Shown here: positions 51,534-60,954 of the stretch, in pieces
Layout: each line of letters starts with the position of its first letter
Numbering within the stretch: position 1 is the stretch's first letter
Origin: Kordia jejudonensis
Lineage (GTDB): Bacteria; Bacteroidota; Bacteroidia; Flavobacteriales; Flavobacteriaceae
NCBI RefSeq assembly: GCF_001005315.1
Contig: NZ_LBMG01000010.1
Location: 1-64,000, forward strand
Length of the DNA: 64,000 bases
Direction of reading: 5' to 3'
The notes under the pieces: model-generated
Databases searched by the model: none
What the model was told of the DNA's origin: nothing
The model's input: the letters and a program-made list of their open reading frames with translations, nothing else
Program-made: the position numbers and the translations under genes

Positions 51534-54500
51534 TTAGAATCCGAATCCTACACCAAATGCAAAACGTCCGCCATCATCAGAACTAAATAGTGAGAAACGC
51601 GCTGTTAGCATGTCTGCTCCACTAAGCCAAATTCCGCCACCGAGCGAAGTATTCCATTTTTTTGAAGGATCATTTTCAGCCCAGACTCTACCGTAATCAA
51701 ATCCGCCAAAAAGACCAACATTTACAGGTAACAGTCTTGTTTTTATTTTGCGAAGATTTAATCGAATGTCCGTAGATTGTACAAAGGCACTTTTACCCGT
51801 AAAGCGTTCGTGTCTGAAACCTCGTAAACCCGTGCGTGCGCCTAAAGAAGCACCTTGATAGAACTCAAATTCGTCTCCAAAATTAACATGTCCGCGTAAT
51901 TTTGTCGCTAATACTAATTGTCCGCTTGCTATTAATCGATGATCTATAGAAAATTCTGGAATTACATACGCAAACCCTTTGGAAGTACTTACATTGTTTT
52001 TGTATCCTGTTTCTAAACTTACTTCGATTCCCATGGTTGGAAATGCTGCATTGTCCACATTTTTAAAGTGATATTTTGCGTTGACGCCAAAGAAATCTTG
52101 TTGATCAAACACACTTGAATTTGCAGGGAAATTTTGTTCTAAAAAGCGTCCAGGTGTACGTTCTATTTCATTGCTTTCGTATGATAATCCTGCTCGAAAG
52201 CTTCCACCAAGTTGACCGCGCCATATTAATGATGGTGTAAATCGTATGGTTCGTATTTTTACACGATTGTAATCTAAATCGACATCCAAACCATCGTTTT
52301 CATCTGCTTCTGGATTTGGCGTGTTATTTCCAAATCCGAAGAAGTTTACGGCGTAGTTTGGACTGGTAAAATCTAGATTTAATAATAAATTCCAACGTCC
52401 GATAACGTTTCCAAATTCGCCTGTATATCCAAAGTCAAATCCGCTAGTAGCGAAATAGTATGAACCTCTAAAGGTATGACGCGATGTAAATGGATTGCGT
52501 TCAAAACCGTAGTCAGTAATGGTTGTAGCGAATCCTAGTTTGAAACCATCATCAGGATTGAATCCTAAAGTTGGTAATATTTGTGTAGCACCGTTTTTTA
52601 TCTTTTTGTAATCGTATACATTGGTATCGTAATTGTCGGTTAATATTCTGTTTCCTTTTGTCGTTAGAAAGGTATTTTTCTTTGATTTGTAATCGTAATA
52701 AGTAATTTTTTTCCCGTTTCTAATTTTGTATGTGTCGTTATTTTGGCCACCAATTAAACGAATTTTAATGTATTCATCTCCTATTCCGTATACATCAAAA
52801 ACGTCATCATCGTCTAAAGCGTAAATCCAAATTTCTTCTGTTTCTTCACTATTATATGTACGTTCATGAAAGATGTCTTTCCGTTTTCCATCTTTTATTC
52901 TGTATGCTGTTACTTTGGTTTTACCATTTGGCAAACGTTGCACATCAAACCAATCGTCTTTGTTGGTTCCTTTTATAATAGCAAGTTTGTTGAGCAATTT
53001 ATAGTAACGATCTGAGATCGCCTGAAGATTTTCGCGTCTTGAACTCAACTTTTGTTTAATGGATTCCATTTGCGCATCGCGTACAGCTTCTGGAAATTGT
53101 AAGAATGCTTTTTCAATAACTTCATCCGTCAAGCCTTCTTGAATTGCTTTTACTTGCGCATCCCAAACATCTTTTCCTGATTGTAAAATTAACGTCATAT
53201 CTAATGGATATGGCTCAACATTGATACCTTTTACATCTTTTAGATCGCCACTGTATTCTCGTAATAAACGTGCAGTTGGAATTATTTTTACAGCTGTAGA
53301 AAGTAAGAATCCATCTGACATTTTGGAAAAAGCCTGATCGCGATCTCTCGGCAATGGACGAAATACACGTTGTCCGTTTTCTCTGAATTCTATCCAACGC
53401 CATTGATCTTGGTGTCTGTCCCAATCACCAATTAGCATATCAAATAAACGCGCACGAATGTAAGATGCTTCATCTAATATAACGTCTTCATCTTTGTCGA
53501 GCTTTTTTAGCATGTCATCCGTACTTTCTAAATCGTTTTGAAATCCGAAACTCGCTTTGTCATCGTGACCTTCAGAAGTATGTTCTTCAATCATATACAA
53601 TTCGCCACCAAAATCGTCATTGAAATCTCCGAGTGCTTTTTGTTTTGGAACATAGTATAAAACAGGATTTGTGTGGTAAACGCCAACAGCATCTGCCAAC
53701 GTACCTACGGCAAATGGTGCGTATGGATGTGCTCCAGAGAACACATCTAAAAGCAAGTCTTCTGTAACCGTATCGTCAAATTGTCCTTTTATGAATTGAT
53801 CTTTGAATAAAACCGCTTGTAAATAGCGTAGTGCTTGTTTTCGCAAGGCTCGCATAACGTATTGCGCTCCGTTTTTGTCTTCTAGTCGTAACGATTTTGA
53901 TTGGTTTCCACCACCTTTTCGAACAGGTTTTAGTCCACCAAACAAGGTATCTAAATCAACCGTTGGCGCAGTTACTGGTGTGCTGTATTGTTCACGATAA
54001 CGTTCGCCCCAAAGAAACTTGTAAAATCCAGACTTATTAGTTTCCTCTTTTGTATAGATTGATGCCGAAACTTCTTTTGGAAATGTTTCAGGATATACAA
54101 CATCAACTTCTGCTGCTTCTTTTCTGATGACTTGTGTTTCATATACAATTTTATTGTCTACCGCACTGTAAAAACGCACATATGATGAACCGTCTTTAAA
54201 GACATCTAAACGTGCAAATCCATACGTTCCGTAGGTGAATTTTGCGCCACCAACTCTGCGAGTTCCAGACATTTTAGCTCCAGAACCACTTACGATTTGT
54301 CGCAAATTATCTTCTACAATATATTGTAAACTGTGTTCGTGTCCTGAAACAAAAATGACTTTATCGTTTTCTTGCGATAAGGTAATGATGCGTTTTCTTA
54401 GTTCGTTGTAACGTTTGTTGGACTGATCAACGTTTGCTGTTCCGCTAGTAGAACGCACTAAGTTTTTTATAGTTCCCAAAATTGGAACTGGCGACATATG

Positions 54501-55223
54501 AGTGTTGAAGGTGTATTGTGCATTGTGAGGTCCGTACGTATACATTGGATGGTGTAAAGCAACTATGGTAGTTTTTCCACGTGCTTTTTTGACCAAACTG
54601 CTATATTCTTCTAGAAATTTTGTGCGTGTTTTTATTTGACAATCGTCATTCATTGTTGGATGGTAATCCCAATTGGTAATGTACCACTGTGTATCAATTA
54701 AAATGAGTTCTATGTCATCACTTATGTGAATTTTTTCTATTGGACAACCGTTTTCGGGTAGAAATGTGTTTTTCCCAAGAATATCCTCAATATATTTTTC
54801 TTGTCGTTTTAGTCCTTCTAAACCTTTGCTATACCAATCGTGATTCCCAGGAATAAAAATAGTTTCTCCTTCGAAATTTTTTACAATGCTAGTTTGCGCA
54901 TCTAATTGATGTGCCGCAAATTCTCTTTTTTTATTTGATTTTTTTGGTAAACCTAAAGGATAAATATTATCTCCTAAAAAAATTGCCGTACTATTTTTGG
55001 AAGCTTTTTGCAGTTCTTTTTCCATCATCTGCAAGGCAATGGCTTTTTTACCTAATGCAGAGTTTCCTGCATCTCCAATTAAATAGAAAGAGTGTTTTAT
55101 TTCCTTATCTTTAGGGAAAGTACTAGGAACCTGATCATTAGCGTATTGTGCTTCGAAGGTTGCGCATGCAGTAAACATTAATAAAAGAACTATTATTCCT
55201 ACCGATTGTAACGATTTTATCAT
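51534..55223 (-). CDS. 1229-aa lipoprotein: calcineurin-like phosphoesterase + kinase-like domain + outer-membrane beta-barrel
   Basis: A lipobox Cys20 (LLMFTAC) is followed by a metallophosphoesterase (residues 45-350): YLIGDAGN, FLGDNIY, PGNHDW, ALHHPMY, GHEHS. A middle region (about 425-700) shows kinase-like features: a Gly-rich RKGGGNQSKS, YVMRALRKQ with a possible ATP-binding Lys, ELYMIEEH, a catalytic-type loop GDWDRHQDQW (600-608), and a metal-type PRDRDQAF. The C-terminal part (about 890-1229) consists of alternating aromatic strands with an Omp85-like GLRGFRHERF segment, ending GFGF. The domain combination is seen directly; the kinase reading is inference by analogy with HipA/Fam20-type kinases. 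It would act at the outer membrane on exported or surface substrates. Confidence 0.78.
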   Translation of the reverse strand: MIKSLQSVGIIVLLLMFTACATFEAQYANDQVPSTFPKDKEIKHSFYLIGDAGNSALGKKAIALQMMEKELQKASKNSTAIFLGDNIYPLGLPKKSNKKREFAAHQLDAQTSIVKNFEGETIFIPGNHDWYSKGLEGLKRQEKYIEDILGKNTFLPENGCPIEKIHISDDIELILIDTQWYITNWDYHPTMNDDCQIKTRTKFLEEYSSLVKKARGKTTIVALHHPMYTYGPHNAQYTFNTHMSPVPILGTIKNLVRSTSGTANVDQSNKRYNELRKRIITLSQENDKVIFVSGHEHSLQYIVEDNLRQIVSGSGAKMSGTRRVGGAKFTYGTYGFARLDVFKDGSSYVRFYSAVDNKIVYETQVIRKEAAEVDVVYPETFPKEVSASIYTKEETNKSGFYKFLWGERYREQYSTPVTAPTVDLDTLFGGLKPVRKGGGNQSKSLRLEDKNGAQYVMRALRKQALRYLQAVLFKDQFIKGQFDDTVTEDLLLDVFSGAHPYAPFAVGTLADAVGVYHTNPVLYYVPKQKALGDFNDDFGGELYMIEEHTSEGHDDKASFGFQNDLESTDDMLKKLDKDEDVILDEASYIRARLFDMLIGDWDRHQDQWRWIEFRENGQRVFRPLPRDRDQAFSKMSDGFLLSTAVKIIPTARLLREYSGDLKDVKGINVEPYPLDMTLILQSGKDVWDAQVKAIQEGLTDEVIEKAFLQFPEAVRDAQMESIKQKLSSRRENLQAISDRYYKLLNKLAIIKGTNKDDWFDVQRLPNGKTKVTAYRIKDGKRKDIFHERTYNSEETEEIWIYALDDDDVFDVYGIGDEYIKIRLIGGQNNDTYKIRNGKKITYYDYKSKKNTFLTTKGNRILTDNYDTNVYDYKKIKNGATQILPTLGFNPDDGFKLGFATTITDYGFERNPFTSRHTFRGSYYFATSGFDFGYTGEFGNVIGRWNLLLNLDFTSPNYAVNFFGFGNNTPNPEADENDGLDVDLDYNRVKIRTIRFTPSLIWRGQLGGSFRAGLSYESNEIERTPGRFLEQNFPANSSVFDQQDFFGVNAKYHFKNVDNAAFPTMGIEVSLETGYKNNVSTSKGFAYVIPEFSIDHRLIASGQLVLATKLRGHVNFGDEFEFYQGASLGARTGLRGFRHERFTGKSAFVQSTDIRLNLRKIKTRLLPVNVGLFGGFDYGRVWAENDPSKKWNTSLGGGIWLSGADMLTARFSLFSSDDGGRFAFGVGFGF

Positions 55224-55270
55224 TGGTTAGCGTTTTAGCACCTTAAAGATACTGATTCATTTGCAAAATG

Positions 55271-55525
55271 TTAATATATGATGCTGTAGTTTTCTAAAAA
55301 GTGAATGACTTTCTGTTCGGGCATTTCACAAGGTTTTAAAATTTCATGCTGACTTGTACAATAGTAATTAAGACTTATGAAATTGTTTCCTCCTAATTCT
55401 TCCGCATAAATTTTGAAACTATTGCCTGAGTTAAATTCACTTTTAGTGACACCATATTTTTTGTCATTATAATGTACTTCCGAATACCCAAGTGGCAATT
55501 GTTGAATTTTTTCTAGTAGTTTCAT
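55271..55525 (-). CDS. Small 84-aa protein, translationally coupled to a glutaredoxin-like gene
   Basis: It starts MKLLEKIQQLPLGYSEVHYN and continues beta-rich: VTKSEFNSGNSFKIYAEELGGNNFISLNYY. No family is recognised, but the layout resembles small peptide-methionine or stress-related proteins. ATG 55525 overlaps the stop codon of the upstream glutaredoxin-like gene by 4 bp (ATGA), which suggests that the two products act together. Function unknown. Confidence 0.65.
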   Translation of the reverse strand: MKLLEKIQQLPLGYSEVHYNDKKYGVTKSEFNSGNSFKIYAEELGGNNFISLNYYCTSQHEILKPCEMPEQKVIHFLENYSIIY

Positions 55526-55779
55526 TTGATTAGTTTTTGCAACCATTTTTCCAATTCTTCTTTACGCGGATTTCGAAGTTTTTTATGTCCAATAGTTAGT
55601 GTTGGAAAGTTTAACTTCCTATTTTCGTATAGATTTCGTAGTGCTTCCGCGTGTGCTTCATTTTCTCTGACATCTAAAAATTGATATGAAAGTTCTTTCT
55701 CTTCAAGCAGCGCTTTGTAATAATTAGTTTTGTGGCAACTTGCCGTTCCGTATAATTTTATTTCAGGAAAATGTTTCAT
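55522..55779 (-). CDS. Glutaredoxin-like protein (monothiol, CHKT motif)
   Basis: An 85-residue thioredoxin-fold protein: IKLYGTASCHKTNYYKALLEEKELSYQFLDV, NFPTLTIGHKKLRNP. The family Cys is present but the second is replaced by Thr (CHKT rather than CPxC), so it is monothiol-type. The TxxCxxT pattern resembles ArsC-related and glutaredoxin-like proteins such as NrdH. Glutathione handling or metal-cluster delivery is possible. It is coupled to the following small gene. Confidence 0.75.
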   Translation of the reverse strand: MKHFPEIKLYGTASCHKTNYYKALLEEKELSYQFLDVRENEAHAEALRNLYENRKLNFPTLTIGHKKLRNPRKEELEKWLQKLIK

Positions 55780-55938
55780 ATAATTATAGTCTTCTCTTTT
55801 AGTTAAACTTACATAAAAAATATTTCAAAAAATCTTAGAAATTATGTCTTAAAATAAATACTTTATCGCTACGTTTTATGCATCTTTCGCAAACATTAAT
55901 TAAAGTTTAGTATTTTTACTCAAATTAAAGAAACCTAT

Positions 55939-57156
55939 ATGGAAACTCTTATTGTTGAAGTTGAAAAGTATGTTGTTGATTTTCTGAATAAAAAAGTAGA
56001 TCAATCATACGTATATCACAATTTAACGCACACAAAAGCTGTTGTTGCCAAAACGCAAGAGCTTATTGAAGGACTTGAAATTGAAGAAACACAAGCAAAT
56101 CAGCTGATTATTGCCGCTTGGTTTCACGATACAGGATATGTAAACGGAATTAATGACCACGAAATTGAAAGCGTACGAATTGCTACGGAGTTTCTAAAAA
56201 AACATAATATTTCAGACGCTGATTTACAAGTGATTAGTGATCTTATTTTGGCAACAAAAATGGGGCGTAAACCTGAAAATCTGCTTGAACAAATTATCTC
56301 TGATGCCGATTGTGGACATATTGGAAGCAAAAATTTTGAGGAAGTTACCGAATTGCTTCGAAAGGAAATTGAATTGACGCAAAACGAATCTATTTCTGAA
56401 TCTGATTGGCTGAAGGAAAATATTAGGTTTTTATCTGAAGATCATACGTTTCACACTACATATGCTTCAAAAAATTGGCAGAAACGCAAAGGAAAAAATC
56501 TCGCCAAATTATTGAAAACAAAAAATAAGGTTTCAAAAGAGGTAAAAAAGTTGAAGCAGAAGAAAGCCGAATTGAAGTATAAGAAAACAAAAATTAATAC
56601 TCCCGAACGTGGAATTGAAACCATGTTTCGTGTTACATTAAAAAATCATATTGAACTAAGTAATATTGCTGATACCAAAGCAAATATACTTTTATCGGTA
56701 AATGCCATTATTATTTCTTTGGTTTTATCGACCTTGGTATCAAAGTTGGATAAAGCTGATAACGAACACTTGATTATACCAACAATAATTTTTACGCTAT
56801 TTACCGTAATTTCGATGGTATTATCTATTCTAGCAACGCGACCAAATGTAACGGAAGGCAAATTTGACAAGAAAGATGTTGAAGCGAAGAAGGTAAATTT
56901 ATTGTTTTTTGGAAATTTCCATAAGATGAGTCTCCCCGATTTTGAATGGGCAATTGGCGAAGTAATGCAAGACAGAGATTATTTGTATGGATCACTTACC
57001 AAGGATTTGTATTTTTTAGGAAAAGTACTGAATAGAAAGTATAAGATTCTGCGATTGACATATTTGGTTTTTATGATCGGAATTATCGTGTCCGTAATAG
57101 CGTTTGCAATAGCATTTGCATTGCGTCCAGAAACACTACCAATAATTACTTCATAA
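55939..57156 (+). CDS. HD domain fused to a Pycsar-effector-like (DUF5706) transmembrane region
   Basis: A 405-residue protein. Residues 25-175 form an HD phosphohydrolase domain: YVYHNLTH, H63-D64 in AWFHDTGYVNG, and ISDADCGHIG. A basic coiled linker (KEVKKLKQKKAELKYKK) follows. The C-terminal DUF5706-type region has HIELSNIADTKANILLSVNA and three membrane helices, the family used as a membrane-damaging effector in Pycsar antiphage systems. No cyclase gene is adjacent, and the HD fusion is common in Bacteroidetes, so a role in nucleotide or membrane signalling independent of defence is possible. Promoter-like TATTTTTA lies upstream. Confidence 0.8.
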   Translation: METLIVEVEKYVVDFLNKKVDQSYVYHNLTHTKAVVAKTQELIEGLEIEETQANQLIIAAWFHDTGYVNGINDHEIESVRIATEFLKKHNISDADLQVISDLILATKMGRKPENLLEQIISDADCGHIGSKNFEEVTELLRKEIELTQNESISESDWLKENIRFLSEDHTFHTTYASKNWQKRKGKNLAKLLKTKNKVSKEVKKLKQKKAELKYKKTKINTPERGIETMFRVTLKNHIELSNIADTKANILLSVNAIIISLVLSTLVSKLDKADNEHLIIPTIIFTLFTVISMVLSILATRPNVTEGKFDKKDVEAKKVNLLFFGNFHKMSLPDFEWAIGEVMQDRDYLYGSLTKDLYFLGKVLNRKYKILRLTYLVFMIGIIVSVIAFAIAFALRPETLPIITS

Positions 57157-57157
57157 T

Positions 57158-57194
57158 AAAAAGCCTTCTGCATATGAACATCAGAAGGCTTTTT
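57158..57194. terminator. Bidirectional terminator between convergent genes
   Basis: AAAAAGCCTTCTG (57158-57170) pairs with CAGAAGGCTTTTT (57182-57194), a perfect 13-bp stem with an 11-nt loop. It ends both the HD-DUF5706 gene and the opposing GAF-protein gene. Confidence 0.9.
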
Positions 57195-57218
57195 AACTAT
57201 TTTATGGTTTGATTATTT

Positions 57219-59591
57219 CTATTTGAGTTCTTCCATGAGTTGATCAATAGTTAACGATGATTTTTCATTAAAATCTTCTTGATATATCACTTCTACACGT
57301 AACGCACGTAAACCTGAAACTCCTTGTAAATCTTCTATTTCAAGCTTTTCAAGTTCGCCAAAGTAATTTTTGGCTTGCATGTATTTGATATATTTTATGT
57401 ACTCAAGCGCGTCTTTGTCTTGCGAATATACGATAGCAATTTTTCCAGGCACCGTCAAGCGTTCTGTGGTGTTTTTTATATTCGCTTTATCGATACGTTT
57501 TTTAATAATTTCGTAACGAATATTGTATGCGCCATCAACATCAAACTGCTTTTCGTCCATGCGAAATTTAATTGCCAAAGGACTGCTATGCACTAAAATT
57601 AAGGAAGCTACTTGTAAATCGTGATCCATTTCTTTTCGGGCATTATGCGCAACTTGTTCCATTTCGTACATGTTTTGCAATTGCCACAAACGCAAGTTGT
57701 ACAAATAGAGTTTGTGAAATGTTTTGTCTTTTACCAACGATTGTCCAATGTACATGTTGTACTCAACACCATCCGTTTTGTAACGCTCAAAATAATGTGG
57801 AAACATGAGTTGTGCTTCTTCTTGTTTTTTATCAATATAAGCTGACAACTTTGTGTTTATAATTGCAACACTATCTTCGTATGCTTTTCGCTTTTCGTAC
57901 ACAACTTTTAGATTTTCATCCAAGCTATTGATGTATTCTGCAATAAGCAAAGCTAGTTTTGAATCTGTTGCTTTTAAGTGATTGAATACAGGATAAATAT
58001 CTTTCTTTAAAAATTGTAAAATTCCTAATTCATCGCCCGCTTTTAAGCCTTCTTGCGTATCACTTAAATATGTTGATACTCTAAAGATTAACTCTTCATA
58101 AATTGGAAGTTTGTGTCGCTTTAAGGCTGCTTCCAATACTCTAATTGCCAATTGCAATTGTTTTGTTAAGTCGTCTTTGATGGCTTCATTGCGTGCCAAC
58201 GAAGAACCTTTTATATCGCTTTGTCCAAATAGTGGATATATATCTTCGAATACAATATCTTCAATTTGAGGATTTTCTTTGTTTTCTGTCAACTGATGTT
58301 GGTAATTTTCAGCGGCATCATAAAAACGCCACTTTACCGAAGGATGAATGGACGTATATTGTTCTTGAATCGTTGCTTCTAAGGTATTTTGAAAATCTTC
58401 TGAAGCACGTGAAACAGCCGCTTCAAATACAGGAATAATGTCTCGTAATTTTTGTTGATTTACAGAATTGAGTTCATAAGCTCTTGGCGAAGCAATTTCT
58501 AACACCGCCAAATCTCTTCCTTTGGAAGCCAATATCGGAATTAGTATGATACTTTGTACTCCTTGTTCTTTCAGACGTTTGTAAAATCCGTTTTTACCTG
58601 AGAGTTCACCATATCTTTCAATATCGGAAATTGCAATTTCTTCGTTCTTTTTGAAGATATGTTCCGTAATTCCTTTGCAGAAAAATTCACTACAAGAAAC
58701 TTCATGTTCATTTTTAAACAGTAAACTTTCAGAACGTTTTATATGACTTCTAAATGTATTTTTATCTAAGTTTCCAAATACGGAAAATCCTAGTTTTAAA
58801 TCTCTTATGTTAAAAAATTCACTTAGGTTTTTACGCAAAGAAGCTACCAAGTTGTCATCACTTCTCAACAAGTTTTCTCGAATAGACGACAGCGTTTCAT
58901 CAAAAGTAACATCAAATAGATTCATAATTCCAAATCCTTTGAATATGTAACTATCTAGTGGAAATTTTTGTTTCCAAACTTCAATATTATCGTAATTATC
59001 TAACAATAAGTGAACATCTTCTTTGGTAATTTTCGGCGCATTTTCGGTAGGTATTACTTGGCAAAAATCGCCATTAAAAGCAACTCTGTAATGTTTGGTA
59101 ATCCCTAAATTTTTATCTGGAATGTCAAAATAAAAAGGTCGTTTTAAATCGATTGTATAGCCGTAACACACATTTAAGATTAATACGCAGGCATGCAAAT
59201 ACAATTCTTTTTCATCTAAATTTCGAGCTGTAAAATCGTACTCGCCTCCTGCATTTTTTAGAATATTTTTGAGTCGATTGGAATATTTAAACGATTGAAA
59301 CGAAAATGGAATAGTTGCCACTTTGATTTCGTTATCGGTTAGTATTTCTGGAAATAATCCTTCCAAAACTAAATCAATTTGTTCTTCATATTTAGCTAAT
59401 TTGGAGAAATCAGTAAATCCTTCACGTAATTCAGGATAGTTGTCTAAATATTCTGTTATTTCAATGGCAGATTTATGATATGGATGACTTTCATCCTCCA
59501 CATATCTACTATAGAAAGATATAACTTGATCAAAACTGATAACCAATTGTAACGGTAAGTTTAAGCTCTGACTTTTATTTTTTTGCCCCAT
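57219..59591 (-). CDS. Large GAF-domain-containing protein
   Basis: A 790-residue soluble protein. Start ATG 59591 is chosen over an in-frame TTG at 59621 because a promoter -7 element overlaps the longer leader. The N-terminal 230 residues are helical. A GAF-like region follows at about residues 250-420 (IRENLLRSDDNLVASLRKNLSEFF, IILIPILASKGRDLAVLEIASPRAY), then a long helical C-terminus. No output domain is recognised. It is convergent with the HD-DUF5706 gene; adjacency suggests but does not prove joint signalling. Function unknown. Confidence 0.72.
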   Translation of the reverse strand: MGQKNKSQSLNLPLQLVISFDQVISFYSRYVEDESHPYHKSAIEITEYLDNYPELREGFTDFSKLAKYEEQIDLVLEGLFPEILTDNEIKVATIPFSFQSFKYSNRLKNILKNAGGEYDFTARNLDEKELYLHACVLILNVCYGYTIDLKRPFYFDIPDKNLGITKHYRVAFNGDFCQVIPTENAPKITKEDVHLLLDNYDNIEVWKQKFPLDSYIFKGFGIMNLFDVTFDETLSSIRENLLRSDDNLVASLRKNLSEFFNIRDLKLGFSVFGNLDKNTFRSHIKRSESLLFKNEHEVSCSEFFCKGITEHIFKKNEEIAISDIERYGELSGKNGFYKRLKEQGVQSIILIPILASKGRDLAVLEIASPRAYELNSVNQQKLRDIIPVFEAAVSRASEDFQNTLEATIQEQYTSIHPSVKWRFYDAAENYQHQLTENKENPQIEDIVFEDIYPLFGQSDIKGSSLARNEAIKDDLTKQLQLAIRVLEAALKRHKLPIYEELIFRVSTYLSDTQEGLKAGDELGILQFLKKDIYPVFNHLKATDSKLALLIAEYINSLDENLKVVYEKRKAYEDSVAIINTKLSAYIDKKQEEAQLMFPHYFERYKTDGVEYNMYIGQSLVKDKTFHKLYLYNLRLWQLQNMYEMEQVAHNARKEMDHDLQVASLILVHSSPLAIKFRMDEKQFDVDGAYNIRYEIIKKRIDKANIKNTTERLTVPGKIAIVYSQDKDALEYIKYIKYMQAKNYFGELEKLEIEDLQGVSGLRALRVEVIYQEDFNEKSSLTIDQLMEELK

Positions 59592-59610
59592 AACATATTC
59601 ATTTAATTTA

Positions 59611-59618
59611 CAAAGATA
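59611..59618 (-). promoter_or_regulatory. -7 promoter element for the GAF protein gene
   Basis: CAAAGATA on + reads TATCTTTG on the minus strand, 19 bp before ATG 59591. Confidence 0.55.
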
Positions 59619-59816
59619 CAAAATCCTCAGTTTTAAAGGTATTGAAGCGGAGAAACCACTACATACAGAGAAATCGTAAACTTCAAAATAAGATCCTAGT
59701 ATATAGACGTTTATAGTAGTTTTATGTTACATCATTTGAGTTTTTATTATGTTATTGAGTTATTCTTGTATTAGAAAAAAGTTTTTTCACGATATTTAAC
59801 TTGTTAAAATATATGT

Positions 59817-60716
59817 ATGTCATCAAAAACCCGCTTGACAAGAGCTTATCTAGAAGCACTCAAAATTCCGTTTGATCACACTGCTAAACTTGTGTTATTT
59901 AGCGATTGTCATCGTGGTGATAATAGTTTTGCGGACGATTTTGCCAATAACCGAAACATCTACTTTCATGCGTTAAAGCAGTATTATAAAAAAGGATTTA
60001 CGTATTGCGAACTTGGCGATGGAGACGAACTTTGGGAAAATTTGAGTTTTGAATCTATTTTTAAAACGCACAAAAATGTGTACATGATTTTAAAAGATTT
60101 TCATGAAGATAACCGATTGCATCTCATTTGGGGAAATCATGACATGGTTTATCGTAACGAAAAGTATGTGCAAAAACATTTGTCTACCTATTTTGATCCA
60201 AAAACGGGAACCGATAAGCCGCTGTTTACCGATTTGAAATATCATGAAGGAATTGTGCTGAAACATTCCGAAACGGGACAAGAACTATTTTTAACACACG
60301 GACATCAAGCCGATTGGTGGAATTATATTTTTTGGAAATGGAGCCGATTTATGGTTCGTGCATTGTGGGCACCTTTGCAAATTATGGGAATTCACGATCC
60401 TACAAGTCCTGCAAAGAATTACAAAAATTTAATTAAGGTTGAACGAAGAATTAAGAAGTGGATTATTGATAATGACAATATCATTACGATTACAGGTCAT
60501 ACGCATCGTCCACGATTTCCCAATCCTGATGAAATTTCTTTTTTTAATGATGGAAGTTGTGTGCATCCGCGAAGTATTACAGGAATTGAAATTGAAAACG
60601 ACGCCATTTCGTTGATTAAATGGTATACAGCAACAACTGACGATGGCATATTAAAGATTGAACGCGAAGTGTTGGAAGGACCGCGAAAGTTGAGTGACTA
60701 TCAGGCTAGGTTTTAG
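59817..60716 (+). CDS. Calcineurin-like metallophosphoesterase
   Basis: A 299-residue enzyme: LVLFSDCHRGDN (motif 1), ELGDGDELWE (motif 2), IWGNHDMVY (motif 3), LTHGHQADWW, and TITGHTHRPRFP (motif 5). This is the complete metal-binding set. The ligand pattern resembles UDP-2,3-diacylglucosamine hydrolase (LpxH)-type or other phosphodiesterases; specificity is unclear. No signal peptide, so cytoplasmic. A heptamer tandem repeat begins right after the stop codon. Confidence 0.85.
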   Translation: MSSKTRLTRAYLEALKIPFDHTAKLVLFSDCHRGDNSFADDFANNRNIYFHALKQYYKKGFTYCELGDGDELWENLSFESIFKTHKNVYMILKDFHEDNRLHLIWGNHDMVYRNEKYVQKHLSTYFDPKTGTDKPLFTDLKYHEGIVLKHSETGQELFLTHGHQADWWNYIFWKWSRFMVRALWAPLQIMGIHDPTSPAKNYKNLIKVERRIKKWIIDNDNIITITGHTHRPRFPNPDEISFFNDGSCVHPRSITGIEIENDAISLIKWYTATTDDGILKIEREVLEGPRKLSDYQARF

Positions 60717-60717
60717 G

Positions 60718-60805
60718 TTTGTTGTTTGTGGTTTGTTGTTTGTTGTTTGTTGTTTGTTGTTTGTTGTTTGTTGTTTGTTGTTTGTTGTTTGTTGTTTGTT
60801 GTTTG
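60718..60805. repeat. TTTGTTG heptamer tandem repeat
   Basis: About 12 copies of a 7-bp unit in a row, one altered (GTTTGTGG), directly after the phosphoesterase stop codon. This is a G/T-biased minisatellite prone to length change. Confidence 0.9.
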
Positions 60806-60883
60806 AAAGAAACACTTTTACATTTAAAATTTAGCGTTTTATATTTGAAATTTATTTTAGACTTCCAATTGTTTCACACTTAC

Positions 60884-60950
60884 GTCACACTGAACTTGAT
60901 TCAGTGTCTCACGCGCTTTTTATGCGATGCTGAATCGAGTTCAGCATGAC
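60884..60950. repeat. GTCACACTGAACTTGATTCAG...AGTTCAGCATGAC palindromic element
   Basis: A 67-bp element with two hairpins: CTGAACTTGATTCAG on the left and GCTGAATCGAGTTCAGC on the right, inside an outer GTCA/TGAC pair. It ends 4 bp before the SymE-like gene's stop codon and could act as its terminator. It is related in design to the GTCATTCCGC repeats. Confidence 0.75.
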
Positions 60951-60954
60951 GAAA

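Noticed and set aside
55939-57156. Complete Pycsar defence system
   Set aside because: No cyclase gene beside the effector-like gene; only a homology-based suggestion can be made.
60719-60949. ORF of Cys/Leu/Val heptad-like repeats after the phosphoesterase
   Set aside because: It is a translation of the TTTGTTG minisatellite and the following palindrome, with no start context.
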